Of a DNA stretch of 64,000 nt, positions 26,583 through 39,600 are shown piece after piece. The stretch's first letter is position 1, and the number at the start of each line of letters is the position of its first letter. Under the pieces are notes generated by a model. That model ran no database searches. It saw only the letters and a program-made list of their open reading frames with translations, and had not been told where the DNA came from. The stretch is from Pomphorhynchus laevis (taxonomy: Eukaryota > Acanthocephala > Palaeacanthocephala > Echinorhynchida > Pomphorhynchidae), in the NCBI GenBank assembly GCA_012934845.2, contig WNNJ02002241.1, forward strand, positions 186,001 through 250,000, written 5' to 3'. Made by a program: the position numbers and the translations under genes.

Positions 26583-27432
26583 AAATACGATCATTAAGTT
26601 ATCATTAAGTTCTATGATATGAATTATGACATGCTTATTAATTGCAATTCAAATGTTCGTTTGAACGCAGCTGGCATCTTCAGAACACATTTCAAAATAC
26701 AAAAGTTGGAAATCAAAGGCCTCTATTAGATCCTTGTTTTTAAAATGGCAGTTGATTGTATTACTGAATAAACTGCTTATTGTTACAATAAGAACAAACC
26801 AGCCATATATTTGCTATATCTACTTAAAAAATTTTAAAATTTTAATTTTAATATTACAATGTAATATTATATTGTAATTTTTAAAATTATATATTTATAA
26901 TATAAACATTTGTGATATAATTATATATAATATATTTGTGATATATATTTATAATATAAGAGCAAATTAGCAAAATTAATTGTGTTTTGTTCCACTTTAT
27001 TTTTTCTTTATTTAGAACTTATCAGTTTTCGGTTTCTTATTTTGAAGCAAACAAATACGAATAATTTTTTTGTTATAATTCATTATTTATTATCATTATT
27101 TATTATCCATCCATAAAAATTTTCCGCTAATGATTTTAAATTTATTTTTAATATTATTGTATTGATTTATATATTTTACTATTTTCTGTTTGATTTTAAT
27201 TTTTTAAATAATTTAGTTTAAAATATGTATCTATTAAATTATTTAAATGGTTTTAAATAAAACCAAAATGACTGTTTACATTTTTAAAGTAAACAGTCAT
27301 TTTTCTGGATTACTGGCTTATTATGATTAACTTATATATTTCTCTGGATTGCGGGCATATTTTAATTAAACATATATTTATATATGATATAAATATAATT
27401 CATTTATGATATATATGCTACATTTCAATATT

Positions 27433-27500
27433 GGGATGCGTCATCAGCTACTGATCCAATTCCTACGTTTCACGTTTCGATTCTTTTAACAGATGTTTTT
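27433..27500 (-). repeat. SINE-like fragment
   Basis: CATCAGCT, CTGA and TTTCACGTTTCGATTCTT occur in the same order and spacing as in the SINE-like units at 34014-34612. Only the central part is present. Confidence 0.5.
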
Positions 27501-27702
27501 CTGGATTGCGGATTTATATTCAAATTGAACAGATATTTCTTCATTTCTATAATTCTAACACTATATTGCAGCCATATTTTAATTGAACATATACTTATAT
27601 TTGATATTTTATAGTAAACTATGCATCTATTAAATTATATATTATTATATTTAATATACAGAGTTATATTATTAACTCTTTTTATAAAAGAGTTTTGAAA
27701 TA

Positions 27703-27921
27703 GTTTAAATTTATTCTTTATATTATTGTGTTAATTTAAATATATTTTACTATTTTCTGCTTTATGTTATTTTTATAGTAATCTAGTTTAAAATATGTAT
27801 CTATTAAATTATTTAAATGATTTTGAAGACAGCCAATATCATTACATATTCTTGAAATTCTTAAAGTTTCATTATTTAATGTATTATATTTTATATTATA
27901 TGGTATGCCTGAATGCTCATG
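27703..27921 (+). repeat. 219-bp dispersed repeat, copy 2
   Basis: Near-identical to 14311-14529. Partial modules of the same unit flank it at 27205-27260 and 27940-28000, so this locus has at least three pieces. Confidence 0.8.
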
Positions 27922-28347
27922 ATAGTTTAATGATATTTTTATGGTAATCTAGTTAAAAATATGTATCTATTAAATTATTTAAATGATTTTGAAGAAAGCC
28001 AATATCATTGCAAATATAAAAAATTTATATCTAGATATATATCTTCTATTTGATAAATAATTTATTATATATCTATTTATAATAAGATTATATAGATAAT
28101 CTAATTTACCTACGATCTTTCTACCCGGATAAATTTGTTGAAGTAAATAAGCTAAAATTGGGATACTATTACCTCCCATCAATAGTTTTTATTGATGATA
28201 TTAATAATATTGAATATTAATAACATTTTTTATTATTACATTATTTATTTTTACAAAAAAAAATATTTTTTATTTTTACATATCAGTTTTGTTTCAAAAC
28301 AGAAATCATTTGTGCAATAGTAAAAAAAACTATTTTTTAACAAATAC

Positions 28348-28521
28348 TTAAAAACCAAGTACACCCTCTAAGCCTTCCATAATCTCTCTTCCTGTTGCTA
28401 AATCTTCAAAGAAGAGAGCAAAATCATATTGTTCAAGTATGAATTCTAAGAGGAGATTCACCTCCTCTTCCGATAAACCAATCCTGCCTCCTATTGCAAT
28501 TGCCAAGCATAATGTAAACCT
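28348..28521 (-). CDS. Unidentified terminal coding exon
   Basis: On the minus strand an acceptor-like CTCCAG is followed by 57 codons and a TAA. The peptide begins RFTLCLAIAIGGRIGLSEEE and continues as acidic, helix-like sequence (VNLLLEFILEQYDFALFFED, then LATGREIMEGLEGVLGF). The composition is clearly protein-like and richer in G and C than the DNA on either side. I do not recognise the family. It lies on the same strand as ADAR, 2.0 kb past the ADAR stop, so it would be the last exon of another gene, or a captured piece; the upstream exon was not found. A candidate piece on the same strand near 29180-29296 (VYISLNEARIIAGNKADL) is suggestive but broken. The exon start is set by the acceptor; the phase is assumed to be zero. 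Confidence 0.4.
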   Translation of the reverse strand, partial: RFTLCLAIAIGGRIGLSEEEVNLLLEFILEQYDFALFFEDLATGREIMEGLEGVLGF

Positions 28522-28570
28522 CTGGAGATAATAATTATTAATAATTATTATGTTTTGTTTATTTTACAAT

Positions 28571-28615
28571 TATATTAAATACGTAGACTCAGTTAGCTGA
28601 TTTGATTCATTTGTT
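28571..28615 (-). repeat. R1 repeat, core
   Basis: Minus strand reads AATCAGCTAACTGAGTCTACG followed by the ATTTAATATAATT version of the core also found at 53560. It ends about 50 bp before the unidentified exon at 28348-28521. Confidence 0.65.
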
Positions 28616-28783
28616 TTTAGATTTGTTTGTTTAGAGAAGTATAAAACAACAAAATAATATAAAAATATGAAATTTATAATTAAATTTCTAATTAAGTTAA
28701 CACAAAATTATAAAAATAAATATAAACTTATGGAAAATGCTTATTGACGAATAACAAATAATATTCTTTGTATTATACACAAC

Positions 28784-28990
28784 ATAATCAAATTTCATCA
28801 GAGGAAATACGCCATGAGCATGAATTTGACCCCGCTGTTATGTTGGATCGAGGAATAGTGAACGAAACCTGATAGCATAACAGCTACTCCTGATGATCTC
28901 TAATCTTTATTTCTGATACGTCGTCTGTTATTTATTAGTCAATTCATAAAAATTTACTTTTATTTAAAATTTCAATTTTAAATTTTAACT
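28784..28990 (-). repeat. R1 repeat, tail
   Basis: Minus strand carries GACTAATAAATAACAGACGA, then ATCATCAGGAG and ATCAGGTTTCG, the R1 tail order seen at 39530-39612. It continues into a block (28784-28880) shared almost exactly with 29081-29178. Confidence 0.7.
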
Positions 28991-29080
28991 TTATATAAAT
29001 TATATACCTGGATAATTTTGTTCACTTATTTTTTAAGTTATACACAAGATTATCTTTAATTTGATTATCTTTTACACATG

Positions 29081-29178
29081 ATAATCAAATTTCATCAGAG
29101 GAAATATGCCATGATCATGAATTTGGCCCCGCTGTTATGTTGGATCGAGGAATAGTAAACGAAACCTGATAGCATAAT
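29081..29178 (-). repeat. R1-associated 97-bp block, second copy
   Basis: Near-identical to 28784-28880, about 297 bp away, same orientation. The minus strand of both copies holds a 25-codon open stretch starting MLSGFV and ending MAYFL, but three of four differences change an amino acid, so there is no sign of selection on a peptide. Confidence 0.75.
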
Positions 29179-30567
29179 AAGGTCTGCTTTATTTCCTGCA
29201 ATTATCCTAGCCTCATTGAGGCTTATGTAAACCGCTTCCAATATTAAATATTATATAATAGCTTCTGTAAGTTTACTAATAATTTGTTCACTCATAATAG
29301 CAAGATATAATAACAGTAGAATATACCTAAGTATTGAATAGCATTCTCAAGTAGGAAAATAATCTCAACAAAAAATATTGAAGGTCTTACGGTAACAACT
29401 TTTCTACGATGTTATAACATTTAGAAATAATTTTATATTATAGTCTAACTTTTTCTTTGATAATGCGATAAAATCTCTCTATCTCACTAAAAATTTGATG
29501 TTTTAAGATATTTTACGAAAATATATTTCAATGAGATTCATACTTTTTAAGGTTTATTGAAAGATCTATAGATTGTAGTTGTAAAGTTCTTAAACACTTA
29601 ATTTGACAATGAATCTTTTTTGCTATCTAAGATGCTTTAATTAAAACTATCGAAGTCTTCGTATTATTTCAATTATGTTGGATCAACCCTCAATAAAGCA
29701 AAAGCGTAAACATCAATTTATTTATTCCGGAAGAAACCCAATTAAATTTGTGTAACAACTTGGTCTACAGCAATTTTGTGAAACTAATTATTGGTAATTG
29801 TATTTTATTGAAATGCGATAAATTAATAAGAAAATAAAATCCCAAAACCTTAGTGCTTAATCCTATAATATTTCCGACTAACGTAACTTAGTGTCAAGAT
29901 TGCTTGTTCCATTCGAGGTGGAATAGCTATAAAGTACATTAATTTCTAGTCGCAAAAATATAAACAATAACATCTTGATGATTTTTTCTATTGCTGTCTA
30001 TTGATTTTTAAGTTTAGACGAATTAAAAGTAAGAACTTGACTGTACCAAATACTTGTTGGCAATTTGGGATTAATAATATGATCTGTCAGTTAGATTACA
30101 CTGTTGAGCCAAAAATAAAGCCGACAAAAAAATTAAAAGCTGAATAAAATATACAGATAAAAAATCTTCCTTTAGAAAATTTATTAATAACTGCTAAATA
30201 ACTTGAAGTTTTATTCATTAAAATAATTTTTAATATACTTTCAAGAGATTTATGCTTTTTAAGGTTTAGTGAAAGATTAATAGATTTTAATTTGAAGTTG
30301 GCAATGTGTGTATAAATGCATTTACCATCTACATTGAACATTAAAAAGAAATTTTAAGTGCTTTATCCAGAAGTCAGATATTTTATGGATAATCTATTCC
30401 AAAGACATTGCGCTGATAATTTAACAAAGTTGATTCAATTAGTTGATTTCAATAACACGAAAATTTTTTTATAGTCAATAAATACGAAATCATGTTTGTA
30501 AATAAAAAATAAGACAATTTTTAACTTATAAGTAATTGAACATTTTAACGTTTAACTTAAGAAATGT
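29179..30567. other. DNA between the ADAR stop and the R1 repeats
   Basis: No confident exon. A minus-strand frame at 30096-30341 (81 codons) is AT-driven; part of it (TTTAAGGTTTA-GTGAAAGAT-like sequence) is repeated near 29550-29575, which points to repeat DNA. Confidence 0.45.
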
Positions 30568-30642
30568 CTATTCAAATAAATCTTGTTCGCATGGCTTCGA
30601 TACCCAAATTCCAAGGCCAGCTTTAGCAAATGCTTTCGAAAC
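30568..30642 (-). CDS. Adar: ADAR last coding exon
   Basis: 75 bp after acceptor ACTTCAG. Encodes [20 protein letters not shown] then DLFE and a TAG stop, matching AFxxAGLGxWVKKPxEQDxF at the ADAR C-terminus, where the W-V-x-K-P segment helps bind inositol hexakisphosphate. Confidence 0.93.
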   Translation of the reverse strand, partial: VSKAFAKAGLGIWVSKPCEQDLFE

Positions 30643-33600
30643 CTGAAGTAAAAAACATTATTGTTTCAATATTATGTAACATTAATGGACAAATATACTT
30701 TTAAATTTTGATTCATATTAAAACAATTTAATATGTCAATTTAAAAATTTAGATATATTTGCAACATGAAATCGGAACATAGAAATCATCAAGATCCCTA
30801 ATTATAACAATTTGAAGGATAAAATTTGTCTGCATTGTATATAACTTTCGAAAGCAAAGTGACGAAATATAGAATTATGATATCATTATTCTCATATTAA
30901 AGAATTATGTAATTAGGAAAATTCTATCCTGTTATTAAATTGATTATTAAAGAAATATTAATAATAAATGATTTAAATTGGCATGTGCTAATTTAAATCA
31001 TTTAAATTAGCTGGAATTTAAATGTATTTAAATTAATTTTTTTAACTGGAATTACAAATTTATCTATCTCATAAATTTTTATTTACAGTAATTTGAAAGG
31101 ATAAGGTATTGCAGTTAAAATAAGATTTTGAATGTATATTTGTAAATGTTTAAACACTTAAAAATTTTACCTGAAATAATAAAAGATCGGCAAAAAACAA
31201 TTTTGTTCTTCTCTTTGCCGATAGCTTTTATATTTATCATTTCATTTTAATGAGTCCAGAGCGGATCTCAAGTGGCTGTCGTATTTCAAATTATATATGT
31301 ATATTCGAAAAAATTTTAAACAGAAATTGAACAACGTGAATAGGTTTTTTGAATTGAAATTAGCTTTGATCTACTAACTTCAGGCATCATGTCATTTCTA
31401 GATGACCACTTTATCACCGAAATGATGGAATATCCGGCAACACTCATCAGTGGATTGAAGTACTCACAAGTCGTTTGGGTTGCCTGTTTGACAGGAAAGA
31501 AGGTGTTTGTTTATTTGTTTAACAAATACCTGATTTTTTATTTATTAATTCAACATCTGTATGTATTAAGTCTCGTTTATAGGTAAAGTTGAAGAAATAA
31601 TCTATTAAATAAAATTTATAGTAATTAATAGCTTTTAGTAATTTAAAAATTACTAAAAGCTTTTAGCGTAAATACACACGACATTATTGATGACGCAATG
31701 AAATGCACACTAATCTCTTTCATAACGCATTATATTACTGTCTACTTCTATTTGATAGAAGATTAAATTTTTGTAATTTACGCTTTAATAGAAGTTTAAA
31801 TTTTTTAATTAATGTTTTACGCCCGCCTTATGTGTTGAATACAATATAATTTCGTTATCCTTTTAAAACTACCAAATACCTCACAAGCAATTTTACTTAT
31901 ATAGCTATAAAGTAATGTTTCAACGACAGCGGGTATCAAATCCCGTTGGCTAAATGAAGCGAATATTCGAGATAACTGAATTATATCGGTATGTTGTATC
32001 TAATACGACTACCTTATTAGATAAATAAAATTATTTATCTAATATCTATAGACTGTGAATTCTGACCACTGTGATATTTAGGAAAATGTAGGATGACGTA
32101 TTAGCTAATTGTATTTCCTTAAATAAAACAATCCTATTAAAACAGTTCAAAACTTTACTTCTCGATTTAATGGTATAAATTACTCTTAAACTTACATTTT
32201 TCTAATTAAAATTTTTTCGAACAATAAAGTTCAACTTACTGCATTTTTTGCTTCAGCGTAATCTGTACTTAATAATTTTGAATCAGCATATAGCAAGTGA
32301 GAATTTATATTTTGAATAGCCTCAGTGCAGATAGATTTTTGCATTGGCAAGACATATTTCAATTTCTTCCATAATGCAAACAGTGAGCATCTTGCGAACT
32401 GGGACATTTCTCCTATTCAAAAAATAAGATTATCAAGATCGAATTACAGTCTGTAAAAATATAATATTTATAATATAATAAATATATAAATATATAATAA
32501 AATATATATAAATATATATTATATTTTTTATAATATTTTTTTCTTTAATGACCTTGTTTGCTTATATCTTGATAAAAATTATGAAATCAATGTTAAAAAT
32601 ATTGGTTTAAGATTTTAAATAAGATTCCTAGAATATTGTGCAGTGTCGTATTAAATATTATAATTTCGTATTATACAACTACGAAATAATTATAAATAAT
32701 TTATGATTATCATACAAATAAAAATAGAGGCACACAGATATTAATTGTAAATCAATCGATTAATGCGCATAGTTTAGAGAATTCGTCAATCACTGGAATC
32801 AATTCATCATCTGTAATTGAAAATCCAATGGCTGGTTTTAACCTGCCAGGTAAATTTTAAAGTTTTATTTTCACATATTTTTCCGAACAAGTCTTGATTT
32901 AGTAAATAAGCAGATTTCAGTTTATGCAAATTCGTTTTGTATCATCAATTGAATTGTCCTTATTATTTTTCAATTTGATAACTTTTATTTATAAATGTCT
33001 TTCACTGCGTCCTCTATCACATTGTCACTTTTTAATATTGTTACAAGTTTTAGTCAGGGAAACCCCAATTTATAAGATTTTTGATTTCGCTAATAATTTA
33101 TTTACTATCAGCCGACTTTTAAAATGTTTTATTTAAAAATTTTCATTTAATCTTATCAACCTTACACAGAGCATTGTAGATAATGATTTCAAAATGCATT
33201 TTTTAATGTTACTAATTACGTTCTCGCATAATCTTCAATATACTGTTAAATATTCAGTAGAAAATCGTTATGTGAAAGATTAATAAAATGAGTATAGTAT
33301 TATTTATTATATTAATAATAAATATTAATAAATTTTAATATTAATCAATATTAATTGTAATTAATATTGATTAATATTCTTGTATTAGACAATTCAATAT
33401 TCATTTAATTGCACATTTAATATTGGATATAATATATTATATACAATTATATAATGATGTACAATATTCTAGGTTTGCTATTAATGAAAACATTTAAAAA
33501 GTTGAAAGTCATGTAAATATAAAACTATTATATGTCATAATACAAATTGCACATCGTTATCATTCTTAAAATGCAAATCAACAAATTATTAGAAATTTTA

Positions 33601-36600
33601 AAAAAGAATACATTGATCGTATTTAATTTAAATTTAATTACAATTTAAAATTTTTATTCTGAACAATGTTAAATTTCTAAATGAGTTTAAGAAATTTAAA
33701 ATATTGTCATTACAGTATGATTAATATTCTATAAATTAGTTAAATGTTTATTTTAAAAATTTTATATTTTATTGGCATTTTTAGAAAATCAAGTATTTTG
33801 GTTATTTAATGTAATCAAATATTAATAATTAAATATAATTTACCAAATATAATTATGTATATTGATTAAGTATAATTATTGTATATTAATTAAGTATATT
33901 TTAATTATTTTGATTAATTTTATGTTTGAATTCATAATTGTATTGTTTGCAGTTTTAATACAATTTTAAAATTGTATTAAAATACACTACAGCATTTCTA
34001 ATGGAATTTCTATAAAATTCTTCCAGATAAGAAAAATCTGTGTATTTAAATCAATGTATTTACTTAAATTAATTTAACTTGATTGCATCTGTGAGCTGAA
34101 ATTCCTCTGATTGTGCCACGACATTATCCTCACATGTATTGTTTCCATTCTTGATACGGCAGGACGCTTTTAATCAGCCTTGGTGGGTGTCATCAACTGA
34201 TTTACCGGGCCTACATTTCACGTTTCGATTCTTATTATCTGCTTTCTCCGTTCACTGGTGCTTATCGGATTTGAACTCAGAACGTCTATCAAATTCTTCC
34301 AGGTAAGAAGAATTTGTGTGTTTAAATCAATGTATTTACTTAAATTAATTTAACTTGATTGCATCTGTGAGCTGAAATTCTTCTGGTTGTGCTACGACAT
34401 TATCCTCACAGGTATTGTTCCTATTCTTGATACAACAAGACGCCTAATCAACCTGGGTGGGTGTCATCAGCTGCTGACCCAGGCCTACATTTCACGTTTC
34501 GATTCTTATTATCTGCTTACTATGTACACTGGTGTTAATCGGATTTGAACTTTGTACGTCTGTATCGTAATTCAACGTTGCATATACTGAACTGACTGCT
34601 CCAGTGGTGTAGATATATTAAATTGTAAATGATTTTAATTTATATTTTTGATAAAATTTCGTCAACTTTTGATCCTATAACGATTTTGTATAATTTTTAT
34701 AAACTTATTTTTATTGTACATTTAAATGAAACATAGTTTACTACCGTTCTCGAGATTTCCACTTTCAGCATTAATGACTTCTTGTATTGGATTATCAACA
34801 TCAACTCCTTCATACCAAATAAATGATGTAAATGGGGCTTTTCTTGGTAATCGTGGTAAAGAATAGGATACACGAGCTAACAAAGGCTTGCACATCTTGT
34901 AATTTGCAGGTAAAACTGGTACATGCTGAGAGATCGATATACTAAATTAAAAATTACCAATTGCTTATAAATACATTTTCAATTCTTCCGTAGAGAGCTC
35001 TTCGAAGATGATCCGCGTGAAAAAGATTACCAACAATTACAGACGATAAGTAGACTGGTTCAATGTAGCAACTTAGAAGAGATCCTTAAACATTATAGAA
35101 ATTGTAATATGAAATATATCTAGTAACATGTTATATAAGTGAAATTATTACGTCATCACAAGAATTTGGATTATTACTTTGGATGATTACTTCTAATGCA
35201 TAAGCAAAAGTAAAATTGATACATTTATAGAAGATTTTATTTCAAATAAATTTATTTAAATTTATTTATAAATATATTTATTCGATGCATAGAATACGCA
35301 CAGATTTAAAAAAATAACAATTCTACAAAGATTTTGCATTAGACTGTCCAAAAAATTGTATTTTAATTAAATTTAAATTGAATTGAATTAAAATTAATTA
35401 ATTATATTTAATTTAATTTAATCAAATTGTATTTTGTTTAATTTTTAAGTGTTTTTTTTTGAATTGAAAGTTGATTCAATATAAGAATAAATTGAATAAC
35501 AGGACATGAAAATACTTTAAACTTCGGCAAATGCGAAACACATATGCATATATAGGCATTTGTTATATCACTTGATTTTAACTTATATATAATTATACAC
35601 TTGATTTTAACTTATATATAATTATACACTTGATTTTAACAGTATTCTTATATATAATTATATTAATTTATTATATTATTATATTATTATATAATATTAT
35701 TATATTTTCTTTTTATTATTAAAAATAATAAAAATAAAAAATTATAATTAATATTACAATATCTGTATTAATATTATATATTAATACAAATTAGTTTTTT
35801 AAATTAACTTCAAGCCCTTTGTCAATTGTTAACGAAAAACTTTATATCATTTTGATCACATTTCTAATCTAATGACGTCATTTTCACGTCATTTTAAAAT
35901 TTTAAAGTTTGTCACCACAAAAACGACTTGTTGTAAATTGATACAAATTGTATTTGTATCGGAAATATAATTATATCTAAAATATAATATAATATTATAT
36001 TTCAGATATTTATTATATCTGAAATATAATAAAACCGTTGTATGTATTTTTTTAGTTAGTATTAGCACAACGCTACACGTTGAAAAGGTAAAAAATATAA
36101 AGGTAAATAAAAGGTAAATAATATAAAAGAGTAAATAATATATCGCTATTTTATATCATTAATAGGTAATAATTTCATCATCAAGTTACATTTAAAGTTC
36201 ATATAGTTTAATTCATGTAACGGATTTAAATGTTGATTAAGTTAGTAATTTATCTAATTTTATAATTTATCTTAACTCGAGATAATAAAAAGTTTTTTAT
36301 TAAAAATCATGTTCGATTATCATGCAATAATTAAGTGGATTCGATAATACCATTAATCTATTTAAATGATTGATTACTTGAAAATAGATTGTATTATGAC
36401 CATTTAACGAGGGATTAAGGTCTTAAATATAATAATTAATATAATTATTGTGTAATAACATATAATTATTGTGTAACATTGTACAGATTACCTGATACTC
36501 GGTGCTATTAATAATTAATTAAAAAATTAATTACTAATTAGTTTAAGATTAATTTTAACATAATTAAAAAAATATTATTTAAATTTTGATAAATTTATTA

Positions 36601-39600
36601 TTTAAATTATTAATATAAATTATTATAATATATTTATTTTAAAATTATATTGAAAGTACAAATTGCATAGTTTGTTTAAGCAATCAGATTTATCATAATC
36701 GGTCTTTAAAGGATTAAAAATTTCTTTGATTGTAGTATAATCAAAGTATTAGTATTAATTTTCTTTTGGAAGCTAACATTTTAAATATCAAATATGGCAA
36801 AGTCAGCGACAGTGATCATTAAGAATAAAATAAAAATACTGAAAATGAAAAATCTTGTGACGATATTATTCTATAGAAGTTTGCTTGCATAGACTATTCT
36901 TGAAATACTTTTAAATATCATAGAATATCGTGATTTTCGCAATAATTTTTGAAGCTCTATGAACAGCTTAACGGTTTAAATATTTTAAATGCTTCAACTG
37001 TATACTTGGACTTACATCACAATTAAAGATAAATCGATTTGTTTAGTTATATTATTGGCGAATTATGCTTTTTTAAAACGCACAAATTAAATAGACCAAA
37101 ATGCATGCAAATACAAATTGTATTAACATTTCTAAAATTAACCTTGAATGCCTGTGATGTTCCATCTACACATTTTATCCGAACATGACATCGTTTGCAA
37201 CGGTTCTCCTGATATTACTGCATCCCAAGTTTGTATGTAAGGACCCGGATTAATAAGTACTGTGCCTTCTCCTGCTTCTATCTTCTTGCGTAATTGTCCT
37301 CTAGCCTTTCTATTCGGATGGCTATAAAGCACTCAAATTACTTAATTTAATTCCATAATTATGTTTCTAATTTGCTAGTACACCAAAAATGTTAACACAA
37401 TTTACATACAAATTGATCAAGAATAATCTCCGCTGATATAAATGTTTTCGTTTCTAGTCAAGGAAATATAACAAATACATTTAATTATTTATTGTTTAAT
37501 TATTATGGGATTTATTTATTCTTAATCTTCGCTAACTACTAATATTTTGGTTTTAACCACTTCAACACATGTCCAGGATGTGTTGGGTAAACAGCGATCC
37601 AGGATTTCTTACGAAATACGGATTTTTAGGAAATGGTGTTGTTTGGTAGATTGGAATTTGATTAACGACTTTCATTTTAATTTAATCATAGAGCGGTACT
37701 AATCAAATTTAAATTGAAGTTAAGATGTTGGCAATCAGTAAAATAATCAGTAAAAGAAAACAACTTACACATCGTTTCCATCATTTTGATCACCCTCGTG
37801 AATTGAAAATACCCTTCCATCTCCACATGGGCTGGTGGAAACGAATATATGAAATTCAACATCACTTTGAATTCGATATCCATCACCTTCACGATTTGGT
37901 TCGAGAATGATATGATCAGATTTAATAATCTGGGCCACCTCGTTATTAGCAGCAAAGTAAAATAGGTTTTCATACAAATATTTTACTAAACATCTTCTGG
38001 CGAGGATTTCGGCATGACAGTCTTTGAGTACCTTTCCATGAGCACTAAGCCGCTCGGCATTCAAACATTTAGTCCCTGTTGTAACACAAAGTACTCTAGC
38101 CGTATCTAGTTGCCAATGTCTTGTTATTACAATGCCAGCAAGTACCTTACGTTTCTGTAAGACGGGATCGTCTGCGACTAGCGATTCGAATTTATCTTTT
38201 ACTAAGCTAGCCACACCATCGACAAATGTTTGCAGTGAAGCGGATGTTGGCATACTTTCTGGCAGTGTCGTGTCATTAAAGACACTTCCTGAATGCAAAA
38301 CTTTGAGATATTTGAAAAAATAACTTAATAATCACTTGATTAAATTAATTTGAGAAATTAAATCGTTTTCTATATCTCACAAGCAAATCCATATTTTTCA
38401 TTTTTTGTATTTTAAAGTCAACAATTTATGTATTAAATTTATGAGCTTTATTTATTGGTCTTTTGTGCGGTGAATATTCACATCAATTGATTGATAAAAT
38501 ATAATCTCTGAAACAAATCAGATCAGCTTACTTTGTCTACGTATTTTAAAATATTTATAAATTAAAAATATTAAGAAATAAAATAAATAATTATAAATAA
38601 TAAATAATTTGTGAAATTTGTACGGTGGAATATTCACGTTAATTGAAAGATAAAGTATAATCTCTGAAATAAATCAGATTAGCTAACTGAGTCTACGTAT
38701 TTTTTACTATTTACAAATTAAAAATAATGAGAAATAAAATAAATAAATATAAATAATATAAGGTTAGAATTTAAAACAATGTAAAACAAGATAAAAGTTA
38801 AAAAGTAAAGAAATAGTTAATAACTTTTGAAACTTATTTATTCAAAACGTTTGAATAAACGTTTTATTTAAAACCAATTGGCTTGACAAAATCACACGTT
38901 AGTCCCAAACGTTATTTTTTGGATACAATTAGAAATAAATAAAATAAAAATGATTAAATATTGGTAATTAGTTATTAATTAATTATAAATTAAATAATAA
39001 ATATAATTATTAATTGTTTAAATATCATTTATTTAAATTTTGTTTTATGTTTAATATACCAACAGTATTTAAAAATATTTTTCGAAATAATGTCGCTTAC
39101 TCGTGAACACAAATAACATGTTCAATGTAGACTCAATGAAATAGAATTTACTTTAAATACACACATATATTTAGAAAAATAAAAAAAAATGATTTCAATC
39201 TATTTTTAAAAATTAAATCAGCTAACTGAATCTACGCATTTTATACTATTTATAAACTAAAAATAATAAAATAAAAAATTTAAAAAATTAATAATTTGAG
39301 GATTTTGTAGGCAAAATATACACATCAATTGAATGATAAAATATAATTTTTGAAACAAATCAGATCAGCTACCTGAGTCTACCTATTTTATACTATTTTT
39401 AAATTAAAATGAATGATAAATAAAATAAATAATTATATAATAATTTATAATAATATATTGTTTATAATAATTATAAATTATTATTAGTTAGAATTTAAAA
39501 TAAAAATCAATTTTAAGAATTGACTAATAAATAACACACGATGTATCATAATCAGGACTAAAGGTCATCAGAAGGAACTGCTACGTTATCAGGTTTCGGT

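Noticed and set aside
34267-34551. tRNA genes
   Set aside because: Only a B-box-like string and a weak A-box are present; no cloverleaf or anticodon arm can be drawn.
37686-37973. Minus-strand 95-codon frame overlapping the ADAR deaminase exon
   Set aside because: Shadow of ADAR in another frame, running into the intron.
38132-38323. Plus-strand frame antisense to ADAR
   Set aside because: Shadow of the deaminase exon on the opposite strand.
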